The notes: generated by a model from the sequence alone, not told the origin. 19,144 nucleotides of DNA from an uncultured Selenomonas sp. (GCA_945494195.1 CALYVJ010000005.1:1-19144); one strand, 5' to 3'. Shown: positions 1 through 10,060, numbered from the stretch's first letter. Made by a program: numbers and translations.

Positions 1-2664
1 CAGGAACAGGGGAACAATATCCCGAAGGTTTACGACCCACAGTCGTTCGAGAAAAAATGGTATCAGTATTGGGAGGAGAACAAATTCTTTCATGCTGAGG
101 TCGACAAGAGCAAGAAACCGTACAGTATGGTTATTCCGCCGCCGAATGTCACGGGCCAGCTGCACATGGGCCATGCCCTCGACAACACGCTGCAGGATAT
201 CCTGATCCGGTATCATCGCATGCAGGGCTTCAATACGGTTTGGGTTCCGGGCTGCGACCATGCCGGCATTGCGACTCAGGCCAAGGTTGAGGGAGCATTG
301 CGCGAAGAGGGCACGAACCGCTACGAGCTCGGCCGTGAGAAGTTCCTCGAGCGCGTCTGGAATTGGAAAGAACAGTACGGCAACCGCATCATGTACCAGC
401 TGCGCACGCTGGGTTCCTCCTGTGATTGGGACCGCCAGCGCTTCACGATGGACGAGGGCTGCTCGAAGGCTGTCCGCGAAGTATTCGTAAGCCTCTATGA
501 GAAGGGGCTCATCTATCAGGGGACGCGCATCACGAACTGGTGCCCGGACTGCAACACGGCTATCTCCGACATCGAGGTTGAGCATGAGACAGAGCAGGGC
601 CATCTCTGGCATCTGCGCTATCAGGTAAAGGGGACGGACCAGTATGTCGAAATCGCCACGACCCGTCCGGAGACGATGTTCGGCGATACGGGTGTTGCCG
701 TTCATCCAGAGGATGAGCGCTATAAGGATATCGTCGGCAAGACGCTGATCCTGCCGATTGTCAACCGCGAGATCCCGCTGTTTGCCGATGAATATGTCGA
801 TAAATCCTTCGGTACTGGTGCCGTCAAGGTCACGCCGGCCCATGACCCCAACGACTTTGAGATGGGGCAGCGTCATCATCTGGAGGAAATCAAGGTCATC
901 AGCAATACGGGTAAGATGATGGAAGGTGCCGGCAAGTACGAGGGAATGGACCGCTATGAATGTCGCAAGGCACTGGTCAAAGAGCTGGAGGAGCTCGGTG
1001 TCCTTGTTTCGGTGGAGGAGCATGAGCATGCTGTCGGCCATTGCTCGCGCTGCCACAGCACCATTGAGCCGCTGGTTTCCAAGCAGTGGTTCGTCAAGAT
1101 GGAGTCGCTGGCTGAGCCGGCTATCGAGGCCGTAAAGAGCGGCAAGATCCAGTTCGTGCCGGAGCGTTTCTCCAAGACCTATATCCAGTGGCTCGAAAAC
1201 ATCCGTGACTGGTGCATTTCCCGCCAGCTCTGGTGGGGGCATCGTATCCCTGCTTGGTACTGCGATGACTGCGGTGAGACCAGCGTTTCGCGCACGGACC
1301 TTACGGAGTGCCCGCACTGCCACAGCAAGCACATCCATCAGGATGAAGATGTGCTCGATACCTGGTTCTCCTCGGGGCTCTGGCCCTTCGAGACCATGGG
1401 CTGGCCGGAAAAGACTGAGGAGCTGGATCATTTCTATCCGACGGCTACCCTGGTTACGGGTTATGACATCATCTTCTTCTGGGTTGCCCGCATGGTCATG
1501 ATGGGCCTGGAGTTCGGTAAGGATATCCCGTTCAAGCATGTCTTCATCCATGGTCTTGTCCGCGACAGCCAGGGCCGCAAGATGAGCAAATCCCTGGGCA
1601 ATGGTATCGATCCGGTTGAAGTCGTCGAGAAATATGGTGCCGATACGCTGCGCTTCATGCTGATCACGGGCAATACGCCGGGCAACGATATGCGTTTCTA
1701 TTGGGAGCGTGTCGAGTCGGCCCGCAATTTTGCCAACAAGATTTGGAATGCATCCCGCTACATGCTCATGAATCTCGAAGGCTTTGATAAGAACTTCGTA
1801 CCGGCCGAGGAAGATTATACGCTGTCCGATCGTTGGATTCTTTCGCGTTATGCGCGTACGGTCCGTGATGTCACGGAGAATCTCGATAAGTTCGAGCTCG
1901 GCGAGGCTGGCCGCATGATTTATGAGTTCCTCTGGAATGAGTTCTGCGACTGGTATATCGAGCTTACGAAAGCCCGCCTTTACGATACGGAAAATGTCCG
2001 GGCCCGCAATACGGCGCTCTACGTTCTCTCTCATGTCCTCGAGGGCACGCTGCGCCTGCTGCATCCGTTCATGCCGTTCCTCACCGAGGAAATCTGGCAG
2101 AAAGTGCCGCATGCGGAAAATGTCAAGAGCATCATGATTTCCGAGTGGCCGCAGGCTGATGCTGCCCGTATCAGCGATGAAACGGAAGCACAGATGACGG
2201 CTATCATGGAGAGCATCAAATCCATCCGCAACATGCGCGCAGAAGTTGGGGCGGCTCCGAGCAAGAAGAGCGAAGTCATCCTGAACTTCAAGGATGAGTC
2301 GCTGCGGGCAGTATTTGCTGAGAATACGGGCTACCTCGACAAGCTGGCTTCTTCGGATCCGGTTACGATTTTGCCGACTGGTGCAGAGGCACCGGAAAAC
2401 GCCATGGCTGGTGTCGTAAACGGTGTCGAGATTTATCTGCCGCTTAAAGGCCTTATCGATGTGGAGAAGGAGACGGCCCGTCTCAATAAAGAGCTGGAGA
2501 AACTGGAAAAGGAAATCAAGCGTCTGGCAGGCAAGCTCAGCAACGAAGGCTTCCTCAAGAAGGCTCCAGAGCAGGTCGTCGCTGGTGAGAAGGAGAAGCT
2601 CGCCGGCTATGAAGAAAAGAAAAAATCGGTGGAGAGCCGCATCCAGGATTTGGCGAAGCTCTAA
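1..2664 (+). CDS. valS: Valyl-tRNA synthetase, 5' end outside window
   Basis: Class I aminoacyl-tRNA synthetase that charges tRNA-Val in the cytoplasm. The frame is open from base 1, so the start codon lies just upstream; 887 residues are visible, close to the usual 880-950, so only a few N-terminal residues are missing. Visible motifs are [15 protein letters not shown] with the HIGH-type signature HMGH at visible residues 55-58, the editing (CP1) domain with [17 protein letters not shown], the KMSKS loop ([10 protein letters not shown], residues 527-531), an anticodon-binding domain, and a C-terminal Lys/Glu-rich coiled coil (about residues 810-887) typical of ValRS arms. It is followed after 17 bp by folC, a pairing known from many Firmicutes. 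The upstream T-box or promoter region is not in the window. Identity is secure. Confidence 0.98.
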   Translation, partial: QEQGNNIPKVYDPQSFEKKWYQYWEENKFFHAEVDKSKKPYSMVIPPPNVTGQLHMGHALDNTLQDILIRYHRMQGFNTVWVPGCDHAGIATQAKVEGALREEGTNRYELGREKFLERVWNWKEQYGNRIMYQLRTLGSSCDWDRQRFTMDEGCSKAVREVFVSLYEKGLIYQGTRITNWCPDCNTAISDIEVEHETEQGHLWHLRYQVKGTDQYVEIATTRPETMFGDTGVAVHPEDERYKDIVGKTLILPIVNREIPLFADEYVDKSFGTGAVKVTPAHDPNDFEMGQRHHLEEIKVISNTGKMMEGAGKYEGMDRYECRKALVKELEELGVLVSVEEHEHAVGHCSRCHSTIEPLVSKQWFVKMESLAEPAIEAVKSGKIQFVPERFSKTYIQWLENIRDWCISRQLWWGHRIPAWYCDDCGETSVSRTDLTECPHCHSKHIHQDEDVLDTWFSSGLWPFETMGWPEKTEELDHFYPTATLVTGYDIIFFWVARMVMMGLEFGKDIPFKHVFIHGLVRDSQGRKMSKSLGNGIDPVEVVEKYGADTLRFMLITGNTPGNDMRFYWERVESARNFANKIWNASRYMLMNLEGFDKNFVPAEEDYTLSDRWILSRYARTVRDVTENLDKFELGEAGRMIYEFLWNEFCDWYIELTKARLYDTENVRARNTALYVLSHVLEGTLRLLHPFMPFLTEEIWQKVPHAENVKSIMISEWPQADAARISDETEAQMTAIMESIKSIRNMRAEVGAAPSKKSEVILNFKDESLRAVFAENTGYLDKLASSDPVTILPTGAEAPENAMAGVVNGVEIYLPLKGLIDVEKETARLNKELEKLEKEIKRLAGKLSNEGFLKKAPEQVVAGEKEKLAGYEEKKKSVESRIQDLAKL

Positions 2665-2681
2665 GATAGGAGAATCGTAAC

Positions 2682-3986
2682 ATGAATTATCAGGAAGCCC
2701 TCGCCTATCTGGAAGGGCTGAATATCTTTGGCATCAAGCTGGGGCTCGCGCGCATCCAGCGGCTGCTGGAGCTCCTGGATGTGCCGCAGGACAGGTATCG
2801 TACCATCCATGTGACCGGTACGAATGGCAAAGGCTCGGTGTCGGCGATGCTCGCCGACATCCTGCGCCGTTCGGATATCCATACAGGTATGTACAGCTCG
2901 CCGCATCTGGTCTCCTATACGGAGCGCATCCAGGTCGATGGCCAGCCCATAAGCGAGCAGGAATTCGCCGACTGCCTGAGTATCATCCGCACCTATGTGG
3001 AGCAGATGGTAGCCGAAGGCGATGAGTGCCCGACCCAGTTCGAGGTGTTGACGGCGCTGGCATTCTTCTATTTTGCCATGCGTCATGTGGAGTACGCGGT
3101 CATCGAGGTTGGTCTTGGCGGCCTGCTGGATTCGACGAATGTCATCACGCCGGAGGTCTCGGTCATCACGAACGTGACCTTTGAGCATGCGGACCGCTGC
3201 GGGGGAACTCTGGAGGGAATTGCCTACCACAAGGCTGGTATCATAAAGGATGGAGTTCCGGTGGTTACCGCTGCCAAGGGGGGGCCACTGGATATTATCC
3301 GTCAGGAGGCTGTTAAGCGGAATGCGGATATTTTTGTGGCGGGAGAAGATTTCCATACCGAGTATATTTCTTGTGATGGGCGCACGCAGAAGCTGGAATT
3401 CACTTCGGCGCTGCTGGGAGTTATGAAAGTTCCCTATGAACTTCATCTCCTCGGGCGTCATCAGGTGGAGAACAGCTCGGTGGCAGTGATGGCTGCTAAT
3501 CTGATTCACAACATCGATGAACGAGTCAAGGAAGAGCATATTGCAGAAGCCTTGAAGCTGGTTACTTGGCCGGCGCGTTTTGAGCGCGTGGACTTAAGGG
3601 ACCAGGTGGTAATCGTCGATGGTGCCCATAATCCGGCAGGTATGGAGGCTTTGCGCAGCAGTCTGGATTTGTATTTCCCGGTGGAGCAGCGAGTTTTGCT
3701 GCTGGGGATTTTGAAGGATAAAGATATTGAGTCAATGCTTGATATCTTGCTGCGTCCCAATGATACGGTGGTGGTAACCGTTCCCGATTCGGAGCGGGCA
3801 GCAGAGCCGCAGGAATTGGCAAAGCAGGTGGCACCTCATGTACAGCATGTGGAGGCAATAGCCGATAATGGGGAGGCATTGAGCCGCGCTTTGGAACTGG
3901 CTAATCAGGAGAAGCTGTTGGTCATGGCAGGTTCGTTATATCTCGTTGGTGGAGTTCGTCAGCTCTTATTGAAACGGAAGGGGTGA
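2682..3986 (+). CDS. folC: Bifunctional folylpolyglutamate/dihydrofolate synthase
   Basis: ATP-dependent Mur-ligase-family enzyme that makes dihydrofolate from dihydropteroate and adds glutamates to folates in the cytoplasm. The 434-residue length is normal. It shows the P-loop HVTGTNGKGSVSAML (TGTNGKGS at residues 45-52), the SPHL motif (73-76) followed by SYTERI, the EVGLGGLLDSTN block typical of FolC, and DGAHNP at 313-318, which begins the C-terminal glutamate-ligase domain. The ATG is preceded by a ribosome binding site (AGGAGA) in the 17-bp gap after valS. The next gene starts 4 bp after the stop, so co-transcription with both neighbours is likely. Confidence 0.97.
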   Translation: MNYQEALAYLEGLNIFGIKLGLARIQRLLELLDVPQDRYRTIHVTGTNGKGSVSAMLADILRRSDIHTGMYSSPHLVSYTERIQVDGQPISEQEFADCLSIIRTYVEQMVAEGDECPTQFEVLTALAFFYFAMRHVEYAVIEVGLGGLLDSTNVITPEVSVITNVTFEHADRCGGTLEGIAYHKAGIIKDGVPVVTAAKGGPLDIIRQEAVKRNADIFVAGEDFHTEYISCDGRTQKLEFTSALLGVMKVPYELHLLGRHQVENSSVAVMAANLIHNIDERVKEEHIAEALKLVTWPARFERVDLRDQVVIVDGAHNPAGMEALRSSLDLYFPVEQRVLLLGILKDKDIESMLDILLRPNDTVVVTVPDSERAAEPQELAKQVAPHVQHVEAIADNGEALSRALELANQEKLLVMAGSLYLVGGVRQLLLKRKG

Positions 3987-3990
3987 TATT

Positions 3991-5436
3991 ATGTCATCAA
4001 AATCCGAAGAGGCAGCTATGAGGGAATTGCGCCAACGCCGCCGTCAGGCTGCCAGGGAAAAGTGGCGTCAGCGATTCAGAAAATGGTCCTGGGGGGCCGT
4101 TCTGGCAGAGGTGTTTTTGTTGGCATTATGGCCGCCGGGGGCGACGATTGCCTTGCTCATTGGCATCGTCTTTACGCTGTTGCGGTTTCGCACGGATAAG
4201 GAATTTAAATTTCGGCATTTTCCGTTCGATGTTCCCGTATGCCTGTTTATCCTTATCAGTGGTGCTTCGGTAATGGGCTCGCCAGACCGGGGATTCAGTT
4301 TTTACAACTGGTATAATTTGGTTGGTGTGTATGCTCTGACTTATTTTCTGGTAGGGCAGCAGGTGCGGGAAGTAAGACAGTTCAGGCAGTTGCTGATGGC
4401 ATTAGGGGCATCAGCAGTGGTGGTTATCCTTTACGGTTTTTACCAATATATCTTCGGCATTGATATCAGTGCGATGAAATGGGTGGATGGTGATGCCTTT
4501 CCAGAACTGCGCAAGCGGGTTTTTTCCACGTGGGAGAATCCAAATATCTTGGCTGGTTATCTGGATATCGTTATCTGCCTCGCTTTTGGTCTGTTTGTCA
4601 AAGCGGATAGCAAACCAAAACGCATCGTGCTGGGGATTTTTATGCTGGCAGTGGCAGCATGTTTGGCCATGACTTATGCCCGCGGGGCATTGCTGGTCAT
4701 TGTGGCGATTTTTATCTTGTACGGCATGGTAAAAGATTGGCGGGTATTGGCAGCCTGTGTTGTGGTAGGCGGCGTACTGCTGCTGGCCGACCCCGTACTA
4801 TATGAGCGGTTGGCGTCGGTGTTCACGAAGGTGGATACTTCTTCGGAAATGCGTCTGGCATTCTGGGAAAGTTCCATTGCCATGATTCAGGATCACCCGT
4901 TCCTAGGCATTGGCTGGGGCGCTTATTGGATGGTTTATCCGGAATATGACTTTTATCTTCAAGGGGCCGATATTCGCATTGTTCATGCCCATAACCTGTA
5001 TCTCAACTATGCGGTGGAAATCGGTATCCCGGGAGCGATTGCCTTCTTGTGGTATCTGTTTGGTACCATGGTTATGGCATTGCGGCAGAAATTCCTTCCG
5101 CCCTTACCGGAACCGGTGGGGGAGACTCCCTTTGATTACAACGAAGAGGCTGCTGCCGATGTAGAACTGCAAAAGGTAGCAGAAAGTGTCAAAACAGCAA
5201 CGGTTGAATCGTCAGTTCCGTTTTGGCAGGATTTTGCCGCTTGGCTGGATTACCGTTTGCTGGCGGGCTTGTCCTTGGGCGTGGGGTTGGCAATCCTGTC
5301 GGTGGCCCTTAATGGTTTTACCGATGATTTACTTTTTAATATTCCATCGTCGATGTTTTTGTGGATGCTGGCAGCACTGGCGGCAGCACTGGCGGCCGTC
5401 AATGCCGGCAATGAGGACATAAGCGAAGAAGAATAA
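3991..5436 (+). CDS. O-antigen ligase-family (Wzy_C) membrane protein
   Basis: Polytopic inner-membrane protein of 481 residues resembling O-antigen ligases/polymerases, which transfer or polymerise lipid-linked glycans on the periplasmic side. The first 35 residues are strongly basic (RQRRRQAAREKWRQRF). About ten to eleven hydrophobic segments follow. The family-typical Wzy_C part includes FSTWENPNILAGYL, MTYARGALL, a long periplasmic loop with FWESSIAMIQDHPFLGIGWG, and the conserved HAHNLYLNYAVEIGIPG segment, whose His belongs to the signature region. A hydrophilic insert (about residues 373-412) precedes the last two or three membrane spans, and the C-terminus is acidic. The ribosome binding site is AAGGGG just before the ATG. 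The exact substrate cannot be read from sequence. Its place between folC and rex suggests shared transcription rather than shared pathway. Confidence 0.85.
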   Translation: MSSKSEEAAMRELRQRRRQAAREKWRQRFRKWSWGAVLAEVFLLALWPPGATIALLIGIVFTLLRFRTDKEFKFRHFPFDVPVCLFILISGASVMGSPDRGFSFYNWYNLVGVYALTYFLVGQQVREVRQFRQLLMALGASAVVVILYGFYQYIFGIDISAMKWVDGDAFPELRKRVFSTWENPNILAGYLDIVICLAFGLFVKADSKPKRIVLGIFMLAVAACLAMTYARGALLVIVAIFILYGMVKDWRVLAACVVVGGVLLLADPVLYERLASVFTKVDTSSEMRLAFWESSIAMIQDHPFLGIGWGAYWMVYPEYDFYLQGADIRIVHAHNLYLNYAVEIGIPGAIAFLWYLFGTMVMALRQKFLPPLPEPVGETPFDYNEEAAADVELQKVAESVKTATVESSVPFWQDFAAWLDYRLLAGLSLGVGLAILSVALNGFTDDLLFNIPSSMFLWMLAALAAALAAVNAGNEDISEEE

Positions 5437-5449
5437 GGGAGGCGCTTAT

Positions 5450-6079
5450 ATGAAAGGTCAGGTAAATATATCCAAGGCAACGATTGACCGCCTTCCGTTA
5501 TATTTTCGTACGTTGCGTCTGGCTCAGGACGAGGGGATTGACATCATTTCCTCGGATGAGCTGGGGCGCAGGCTGGGAATCACGCCAGAGCAAATCCGCA
5601 AGGATTTGGCATCATTCGGCCAGTTTGGTAAGAAGGGGGTTGGGTATTACGTCAATGAGCTGAAGCGTAATGTCGGTGAGATTTTGGGGCTGGACAACCA
5701 TTGGAATATTGCCGTGGTTGGTATTGGACATCTCGGTGAGGCGCTGGCGAACTACCAGAATTTTGTAAGTCTTGGCTTCAATTTGGTGGCTTTGTTTGAC
5801 CAGGACCCAAAGGTCATTGGCAAAACGGTCAATCATGTTGTGGTAGAAGATATCCGCAATATGCAGAAGGTGGTCAAAGAGCGTAATATCCAGATTGGCA
5901 TCATAGCGGTGCCGGCAGCATTTGCCCAGGGCGTAGCAGATAAGCTGGTAGAAGCAGGCGTGAAGGGGATATGGAACTTTGCGCCAATCAAGATGGAAGT
6001 CCCCGATTCGATGCATATCATCAATGAGGATTTATCAATTGGTCTTAGTAGTTTGTCCTATTATATCACGCGAAATTGA
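5450..6079 (+). CDS. rex: Redox-sensing transcriptional repressor Rex
   Basis: Homodimeric repressor that senses the NADH/NAD+ ratio and controls fermentative genes. The 209-residue length is standard. The N-terminal winged helix (about residues 1-80) contains SKATIDRLPLYFRTL and the recognition-helix region RKDLASFGQFGKKGVGY. The C-terminal Rossmann domain has VVGIGHLGEAL (GxGxxG at 91-96), FDQDPKVIGK, and the domain-swapped C-terminal helix. The start is fixed by the GGGAGG ribosome binding site 13 bp after the previous stop. It is the last gene before a strong terminator and lies immediately upstream of the propionate cluster, a plausible Rex target because propionate formation disposes of reducing equivalents. 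I could not find a good Rex operator there. Confidence 0.97.
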   Translation: MKGQVNISKATIDRLPLYFRTLRLAQDEGIDIISSDELGRRLGITPEQIRKDLASFGQFGKKGVGYYVNELKRNVGEILGLDNHWNIAVVGIGHLGEALANYQNFVSLGFNLVALFDQDPKVIGKTVNHVVVEDIRNMQKVVKERNIQIGIIAVPAAFAQGVADKLVEAGVKGIWNFAPIKMEVPDSMHIINEDLSIGLSSLSYYITRN

Positions 6080-6130
6080 TTGATAAAATTCATAGCATAT
6101 CGTTTTTGGCACAGTTGTGTTAAAATGTCG

Positions 6131-6169
6131 GAAAACGGCGTCAAGTCAATCTTGACGCCGTTTTCTTTT
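6131..6169 (+). terminator. Rho-independent terminator after rex
   Basis: Perfect 15-bp inverted repeat, GAAAACGGCGTCAAG and its complement around a 5-nt loop (6131-6165), followed by a T-rich tail. It separates the valS-folC-ligase-rex group from the propionate cluster. The stem is rich in A on the left and T on the right, so it could work in either direction. Confidence 0.93.
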
Positions 6170-6221
6170 CGTGTTATTCTTAGGCAAAGGACATAATTAT
6201 AGCATACTGTTACGATAATCT

Positions 6222-6261
6222 ATGATTATAATTCATGGTGTCAATAACTTCATGTTATACT
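6222..6261 (+). promoter_or_regulatory. Candidate promoter region of the propionate cluster
   Basis: An extended -10 (TG-T-TATACT, 6253-6261) lies about 110 bp upstream of the CoA-transferase start, with only a weak -35 (TTCATG, 6232-6237). A second perfect TATAAT (6227-6232) lies inside the imperfect palindrome ATGATTATAATTCAT (6222-6236) but has no good -35. The palindrome overlaps the candidate -35 of the first promoter, so it could be an operator. This is inferred from consensus matching only. Confidence 0.45.
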
Positions 6262-6373
6262 TTGTGGCACAGTGAATCGTAAAAAAGAATACGAAACAAG
6301 ATGCGGCGTCCTAATCGTTAAAATCTGTTGCCGGAACCGAAGATGGGTCGGCACTGATGAGGGAGGATTTTCT

Positions 6374-7876
6374 ATGATTGATATTCTCGATCGCGTGCGT
6401 AACAAGGCTTTGCAGGCGAAAATTGTCACGGCTGAGGAAGCAGCAGCATTCTTCAAACCGGACATGAATGTAGCCATGAGCGGATTTACAGCATCGGCTT
6501 ATCCGAAAGCTATTCCGCTGGCACTCGCTGAGCGTATGAAAAAGGAACCATTCACGATTAACCTTTGGACAGGTGCATCGACAGGCCCCGAGCTTGATGA
6601 GGCTCTGGCGGCTGTGCACGGCATCAAGAAACGTCTGCCATACCAGACGGACAAGATTTTGCGTAGCGAAATCAATGATGGCTCGGTGGATTATCTCGAC
6701 CTTCATCTTTCGGAATCTGCGCAATTGGGCCGTTGCGGGTATCTTGGCAAGACGGACGTAGCTGTTGTTGAGGCATGCGCCGTTACTGAGGAAGGTAATA
6801 TCATCCCGACAACGTCCTTGGGAAACGCCGCTTCGTATGTACAAAGTGCTGACGTGGTAATTGTCGAAGTCAATACTTCGCAGCCGCTGGATCTTGAGGG
6901 GATGCACGATGTCTATGTGCCGATGGACCCGCCAAACCGCCTGCCGATTCCTATCGTAAAGGCTAATGACCGGGTGGGAACGCCTTACATTCCCTGCACG
7001 CCGGAAAAAATCAAATACATCGTTCCCTGCGACATTCCGGACCATACTCGTCCGTTGAAGCCGATTGATGAAGATTCGAAGAAGATGAGCCAGTTTACGC
7101 TGGAATTCCTCAACAGGGAAATCGAAGCTGGCCGCATGCCGAAGAACCTGCTGCCGCTTCAGTCTGGGGTTGGTAATGTCGCCAATGCGGTTATCGCAGG
7201 CTTTGTGGACTCGGACCTCAAGGATTTAACGGTTTACACTGAGGTCATTCAGGATGGTATGCTTGACCTTATCGACGCTGGCAAATTGAACTTCGCATCG
7301 GGCACGGCGTTCAGCCCATCTCCGGAAGGAATGGCGCGCTTCTATAAGGATGTAGCGAAATACAAGAAATACCTGCTGCTGCGTCCAGAGGAAATCTCCA
7401 ACAGCCCGGAAGTTGTCCATCGTTTGGGGGTTATTGCCATGAACACGGCCATCGAGGTCGATATCTACGGCAACGTCAACTCGACGCATATCACGGGGAC
7501 CAAGATGATGAATGGTATCGGCGGCAGCGGCGATTTTGCCCGTAACGCTTACCTGACCATCTTCTATACGCCGTCGATTGCCAAAGAGGGCAAGATTTCC
7601 GCCGTAGTTCCGTTCTGCTCGCACATCGATCATACGGAGCACGATGTGGACATTATCATTACGGAGCAGGGGATTGCTGATTTGCGTGGCAAGGCACCCC
7701 GTGAGCGCGCGCTAGAGATTATCAATAACTGTGCGCATCCGAGCTATCGCCCTATCCTGTTGGATTATTTCAAACGGGCAGATGAAAAACTCAAACACGT
7801 CCACACGCCGCATCTTCTTCACGAGGCGCTTTCCTTCCACGAACGCTTCCTTGAGAATGGCAGTATGGAAAAATAA
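6374..7876 (+). CDS. Succinate/propionyl-CoA-type CoA-transferase (acetyl-CoA hydrolase family)
   Basis: Class I CoA-transferase, 500 residues, of the acetyl-CoA hydrolase/AarC/ScpC family. These enzymes move CoA between acyl-CoA and a carboxylate through a glutamyl-CoA thioester. In this context the likely reaction is propionyl-CoA + succinate to propionate + succinyl-CoA, which closes the succinate-propionate cycle; acetate could also be used. The catalytic Glu is expected in YTEVIQDGMLDLIDAG (E290, close to Glu294 of AarC). Other family features are NMAMSGF-like NVAMSGFTASAYPK near the N-terminus, the glycine-rich IGGSGDFARNAYLTIF, and ITEQGIADLRGKAPRERA. I start it at 6374, behind GGGAGGA at 6361-6367, giving the usual family length; an upstream in-frame ATG at 6272 has no ribosome binding site and would add 34 residues of unlikely sequence. 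Confidence 0.9.
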   Translation: MIDILDRVRNKALQAKIVTAEEAAAFFKPDMNVAMSGFTASAYPKAIPLALAERMKKEPFTINLWTGASTGPELDEALAAVHGIKKRLPYQTDKILRSEINDGSVDYLDLHLSESAQLGRCGYLGKTDVAVVEACAVTEEGNIIPTTSLGNAASYVQSADVVIVEVNTSQPLDLEGMHDVYVPMDPPNRLPIPIVKANDRVGTPYIPCTPEKIKYIVPCDIPDHTRPLKPIDEDSKKMSQFTLEFLNREIEAGRMPKNLLPLQSGVGNVANAVIAGFVDSDLKDLTVYTEVIQDGMLDLIDAGKLNFASGTAFSPSPEGMARFYKDVAKYKKYLLLRPEEISNSPEVVHRLGVIAMNTAIEVDIYGNVNSTHITGTKMMNGIGGSGDFARNAYLTIFYTPSIAKEGKISAVVPFCSHIDHTEHDVDIIITEQGIADLRGKAPRERALEIINNCAHPSYRPILLDYFKRADEKLKHVHTPHLLHEALSFHERFLENGSMEK

Positions 7877-7933
7877 AAATTGAAAATCGATAAAAGATAA
7901 ATAGATACTGAATGAATCGGGAGGAATTTCCTA

Positions 7934-9580
7934 ATGAGCAATGAGAAAATCCAAGCTGAGCTTGAAAAATACGAAGCCAGTGTAGAAAAAGCAATCGCAC
8001 GTTTTCCGGAGCGTGAGCATCTGCCAGAGAAACGCCTTTATACGCCGCTGGATATAAAGGATACGGATTATGCGGATGAGTTGAGTTTCCCAGGTGTTTA
8101 TCCGTATACCCGTGGTGTCCAGCCGACGATGTATCGTGGCCGCTTCTGGACGATGCGTATGTATGCTGGCTTCTCTACCGCTGAGGAGTCCAACAAGCGT
8201 TACCGCATGTTGATCGAAAATGGTGCAACGGGCCTGTCCTGTGCCTTTGATTTGCCGACGCAGATTGGTTATGATTCCACGGACCCAATCGCCGAAGGTG
8301 AGGTCGGGAAAGTCGGTGTTGCCATCGACTCGCTGGCAGATATGGAGACGCTGTTTGACCAGATCGACCTCGGTAAGGTCTCTACATCGATGACCATCAA
8401 TGCGCCAGCTTCGGTTCTTTTGGCTATGTACATCGCTGTGGCTGAGAAACAGGGAGTGCCTGCTGACCAGCTGCGTGGTACGATTCAGAATGATATTCTC
8501 AAGGAGTATGCAGCCCGCGGTACGTATATCTTCCCGCCGCGTCCGTCCATGCGCCTGATCACGAACATCTTCGAGTATTGTTCGAAAAATGTACCGAAAT
8601 GGAATACCATTTCGATTTCGGGTTACCACATTCGTGAAGCAGGTTCCACGGCTGCACAGGAAATCGCCTTCACGATTGCCGATGGTATCGCATACTGTGA
8701 GGCAGCTATTAAAGCTGGTCTCAAGATTGACGACTTTGCTGGCCGTCTGTCCTTCTTCTGGAACGCGCACAACAACGTTCTCGAAGAGGTGGCGAAGTTC
8801 CGCGCTTCCCGCCGTATCTGGGCAAAAGTCATGAAAGAGCGCTTCCATGCGCAGAATGACAAGAGCATGAAGCTGCGTTTCCACACGCAGACAGCTGGTT
8901 CGATGCTGACGGCGCAGCAGCCGAATAACAACATTGTCCGTGTTGCCCTGCAGACGGCAGCTGCTGTCATGGGCGGCACGCAGTCCCTGCATACGAACTC
9001 CCGTGATGAGGCACTTGCCCTGCCAACGCAGGAATCGGTTACGATTGCCCTGCGTACGCAGCAGATTGTGGCTTATGAGAGCGGCTTGGCTGATGTCATC
9101 GATCCGCTGGCTGGTTCCTACTATGTCGAGGCTATGACGAATAAGATTGAGGCTGAGGCTTGGGATTATATCAAGAAAATCGACGACCTCGGTGGTGCTG
9201 TCGCTGCTATCGAGAAGGGCTACATCCAGAAAGAGATTCAGGATTCTGCTTACAAATGGCAGATGGATGTTGAGTCTGGTGCCCGCACGATTGTTGGTGT
9301 CAACAAATTCCAGATGGAAGAAGAACCTCCCAAAGGCCTGCTGAAAGTCGACGAAGCTGTCGGCGAGCGTCAGAAGGCTAAAGTTGAGGCTATGAAAGCG
9401 AAACGCGATAATGAGGCGGTAAAGGCTGCTTTGGCGGACCTCAAGAAGGCTTGCCAGGATGAGAATGAAAACCTCATGCCGCATATCCTCGCTGCTGTTA
9501 AGACGTATGCAACGCTGGGTGAGATTTGCAACGTCATGCGTGAGGTATTCGGCGAATATGAGGCGCATGTCAGCCTGTAA
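7934..9580 (+). CDS. mcmA1: Methylmalonyl-CoA mutase, catalytic (substrate-binding) chain
   Basis: Catalytic TIM-barrel chain (548 residues) of adenosylcobalamin-dependent methylmalonyl-CoA mutase, which interconverts succinyl-CoA and (R)-methylmalonyl-CoA. It lacks the B12 domain, supplied by the next gene. Specificity residues known from the Propionibacterium enzyme can be located at a constant offset of 12: Tyr89 is Y77 in [11 protein letters not shown], Arg207 is R195 in [10 protein letters not shown], and His244 is H232 in [11 protein letters not shown]. Isobutyryl-CoA mutases carry Phe and Gln at the first two places, so methylmalonyl-CoA is the better call than isobutyryl- or hydroxyisobutyryl-CoA. 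Other blocks are [19 protein letters not shown] and [10 protein letters not shown]. The start is fixed by GGGAGGAA upstream. It begins 57 bp after the CoA-transferase with no terminator between. Confidence 0.95.
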   Translation: MSNEKIQAELEKYEASVEKAIARFPEREHLPEKRLYTPLDIKDTDYADELSFPGVYPYTRGVQPTMYRGRFWTMRMYAGFSTAEESNKRYRMLIENGATGLSCAFDLPTQIGYDSTDPIAEGEVGKVGVAIDSLADMETLFDQIDLGKVSTSMTINAPASVLLAMYIAVAEKQGVPADQLRGTIQNDILKEYAARGTYIFPPRPSMRLITNIFEYCSKNVPKWNTISISGYHIREAGSTAAQEIAFTIADGIAYCEAAIKAGLKIDDFAGRLSFFWNAHNNVLEEVAKFRASRRIWAKVMKERFHAQNDKSMKLRFHTQTAGSMLTAQQPNNNIVRVALQTAAAVMGGTQSLHTNSRDEALALPTQESVTIALRTQQIVAYESGLADVIDPLAGSYYVEAMTNKIEAEAWDYIKKIDDLGGAVAAIEKGYIQKEIQDSAYKWQMDVESGARTIVGVNKFQMEEEPPKGLLKVDEAVGERQKAKVEAMKAKRDNEAVKAALADLKKACQDENENLMPHILAAVKTYATLGEICNVMREVFGEYEAHVSL

Positions 9581-9639
9581 TCGTCCGTTTAGAAAAGAAT
9601 CGTAGAGTAATAGCATTTACGCTTTTGGAGGAATTCAAA

Positions 9640-10035
9640 ATGGAAAAGAAAATCAGAGTTTTAGTTGCTAAACCAGGCCTTGACGGTCATGACCGCGGTG
9701 CTAAGGTGGTTGCCCGTGCCCTGCGTGATGCTGGTTTTGAGGTCATCTATACGGGACTTCGCCAGACGCCGGAGCAGATTGCTGAGGCAGCGCTGCAGGA
9801 AGACGTCAATGTCGTTGCTATGAGCATCCTTTCGGGGGCACATGGCCATCTGTTCCCGAAGGTTGTTGACCTTGTACGCAAGAATGGCATGACGGATGCG
9901 CTTATCATCGGTGGCGGTGTTATTCCGGAAGGCGATATCCCGGCCTTGAAAGAAGCTGGGGTTTCGGCGGTATTCACGCCGGGAACGCCGACCAGTGAAG
10001 TGGTCAAATACATTAATGAGAATGTAAAACTTTAA
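9640..10035 (+). CDS. mcmA2: Methylmalonyl-CoA mutase, cobalamin-binding chain
   Basis: Free-standing B12-binding domain (131 residues, flavodoxin-like fold) that partners the preceding catalytic chain. The DxHxxG cobalamin motif is LDGHDRGAK (D15, H17, G20), where His17 would be the lower axial cobalt ligand. The SxL motif is MSILSGAH and the GG motif is [11 protein letters not shown]. The alignment with the C-terminal domain of fused mutases is good over the full length. The start used is ATG 9640 behind GGAGGAATTC. A TTG 15 bp upstream in the same frame overlaps that ribosome binding site and would give an MEEFKM extension, which I do not accept. Confidence 0.95.
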   Translation: MEKKIRVLVAKPGLDGHDRGAKVVARALRDAGFEVIYTGLRQTPEQIAEAALQEDVNVVAMSILSGAHGHLFPKVVDLVRKNGMTDALIIGGGVIPEGDIPALKEAGVSAVFTPGTPTSEVVKYINENVKL

Positions 10036-10060
10036 AGATATAGCGGTGCTGGGAAAAGGT

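Noticed and set aside
6107..6273. Two TGGCACAGT sequences (6107-6115, 6265-6273) suggesting sigma-54 promoters
   Set aside because: Neither has GC at the required -12 position, and no sigma-54 activator gene is nearby.
6080..6373. Rex operator search between rex and the CoA-transferase gene
   Set aside because: No TTGTGA/TTGTTAA inverted pair with correct spacing was seen; only isolated half-sites occur.
7931..9616. 561-codon open frame on the minus strand opposite the mutase gene (and a similar 494-codon one opposite mmdA at 11704-13188)
   Set aside because: Both lie entirely antisense to highly conserved genes, have no family features, and arise from strong codon bias in the real genes.
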